In this document: positions 53,206-53,263 of the stretch, in pieces
Layout: the number at the start of each line of letters is the position of its first letter
Numbering within the stretch: position 1 is the stretch's first letter
Origin: Flavobacteriales bacterium
GTDB taxonomy: Bacteria > Bacteroidota > Bacteroidia > Flavobacteriales_F > PHOS-HE28
Direction of reading: 5' to 3'
Assembly: GCA_016787995.1 (NCBI GenBank)
Contig: JAEUTB010000205.1
Coordinates: 1-53,263, forward strand
Length of the DNA stretch: 53,263 nucleotides
Notes under the pieces: model-generated
Database searches by the model: none
What the model was told of the DNA's origin: nothing
Seen by the model: the letters and a program-made list of their open reading frames with translations, nothing else
Program-made: the position numbers and the translations under genes

Positions 53206-53263
53206 CGCGACGGACCCGTCCGTATGTGGCAGACCTCTTGGGGGCGGCTTGCGGGACCTGTCG

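Overview
The window looks like a chromosomal segment of a high-GC member of the Bacteroidota, probably a Flavobacteriales lineage of the kind found in sludge or freshwater. The basis is a run of secreted proteins with type IX secretion (T9SS) C-terminal sorting tails, a TonB-dependent receptor with a carboxypeptidase-regulatory N-domain, a LytTR/LytS pair, DUF4293, SprB and DUF7619 domains, and weak Shine-Dalgarno signals. No rRNA, tRNA or CRISPR array was seen. This is by-eye reading; no database search was run.

Layout. 1-2.7 kb: DUF4293, an AT-rich patch with an IS3-type transposase remnant and an unknown membrane protein, then a crotonase. 2.7-7.5 kb: a cluster of small hairpins, a LytTR regulator and LytS-like kinase, and a divergent TonB-dependent receptor. 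The shared intergenic region carries three perfect 8-bp direct repeats exactly 21 bp apart, a candidate LytTR operator. 7.5-15.4 kb: housekeeping and accessory enzymes (SDR, DUF937, an alpha/beta-hydrolase lipoprotein with a Kazal domain, a ferritin-like protein, MFS, thioesterase, GNAT) and a low-GC, Imm51-like orphan. 15.5-19.8 kb: a compact light-repair operon: atypical SDR, DUF429-like protein, a 55-residue DUF2256 zinc ribbon, an FeS-type photolyase and CRY-DASH.

19.8-39.5 kb is dominated by exported proteins. First comes a minus-strand operon of four secreted proteins, then a plus-strand operon of four exported proteins starting with a TonB C-terminal-domain protein, then a SulP transporter. 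After these lie a 5'-truncated T9SS protein, four tandem paralogues of about 740 residues each (SprB, then an SdrD-B-like domain, then DUF7619, then a T9SS tail), and a delta-60 repeat protein. 39.5-49.1 kb holds a PA2928-like protein, GNAT, hydrolase, class V aminotransferase, SRPBCC, DJ-1/PfpI and FMN reductase genes. They are interrupted by two orphan T9SS tails and by twenty 21-bp tandem repeats in perfect phase.

49.1-53.2 kb is a mosaic. A gene of unknown function has its 3' end repeated twice more downstream as gene-less fragments. Between the copies lie DUF1398, a large nested palindromic element, an AraC regulator, a RelE-type toxin-antitoxin pair and a broken erythromycin-esterase-like gene.

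The most promising leads are the 21-bp-spaced operator repeats, the triplicated gene tail, the nested palindromic element, the 21-bp minisatellite and the tandem T9SS paralogue array.
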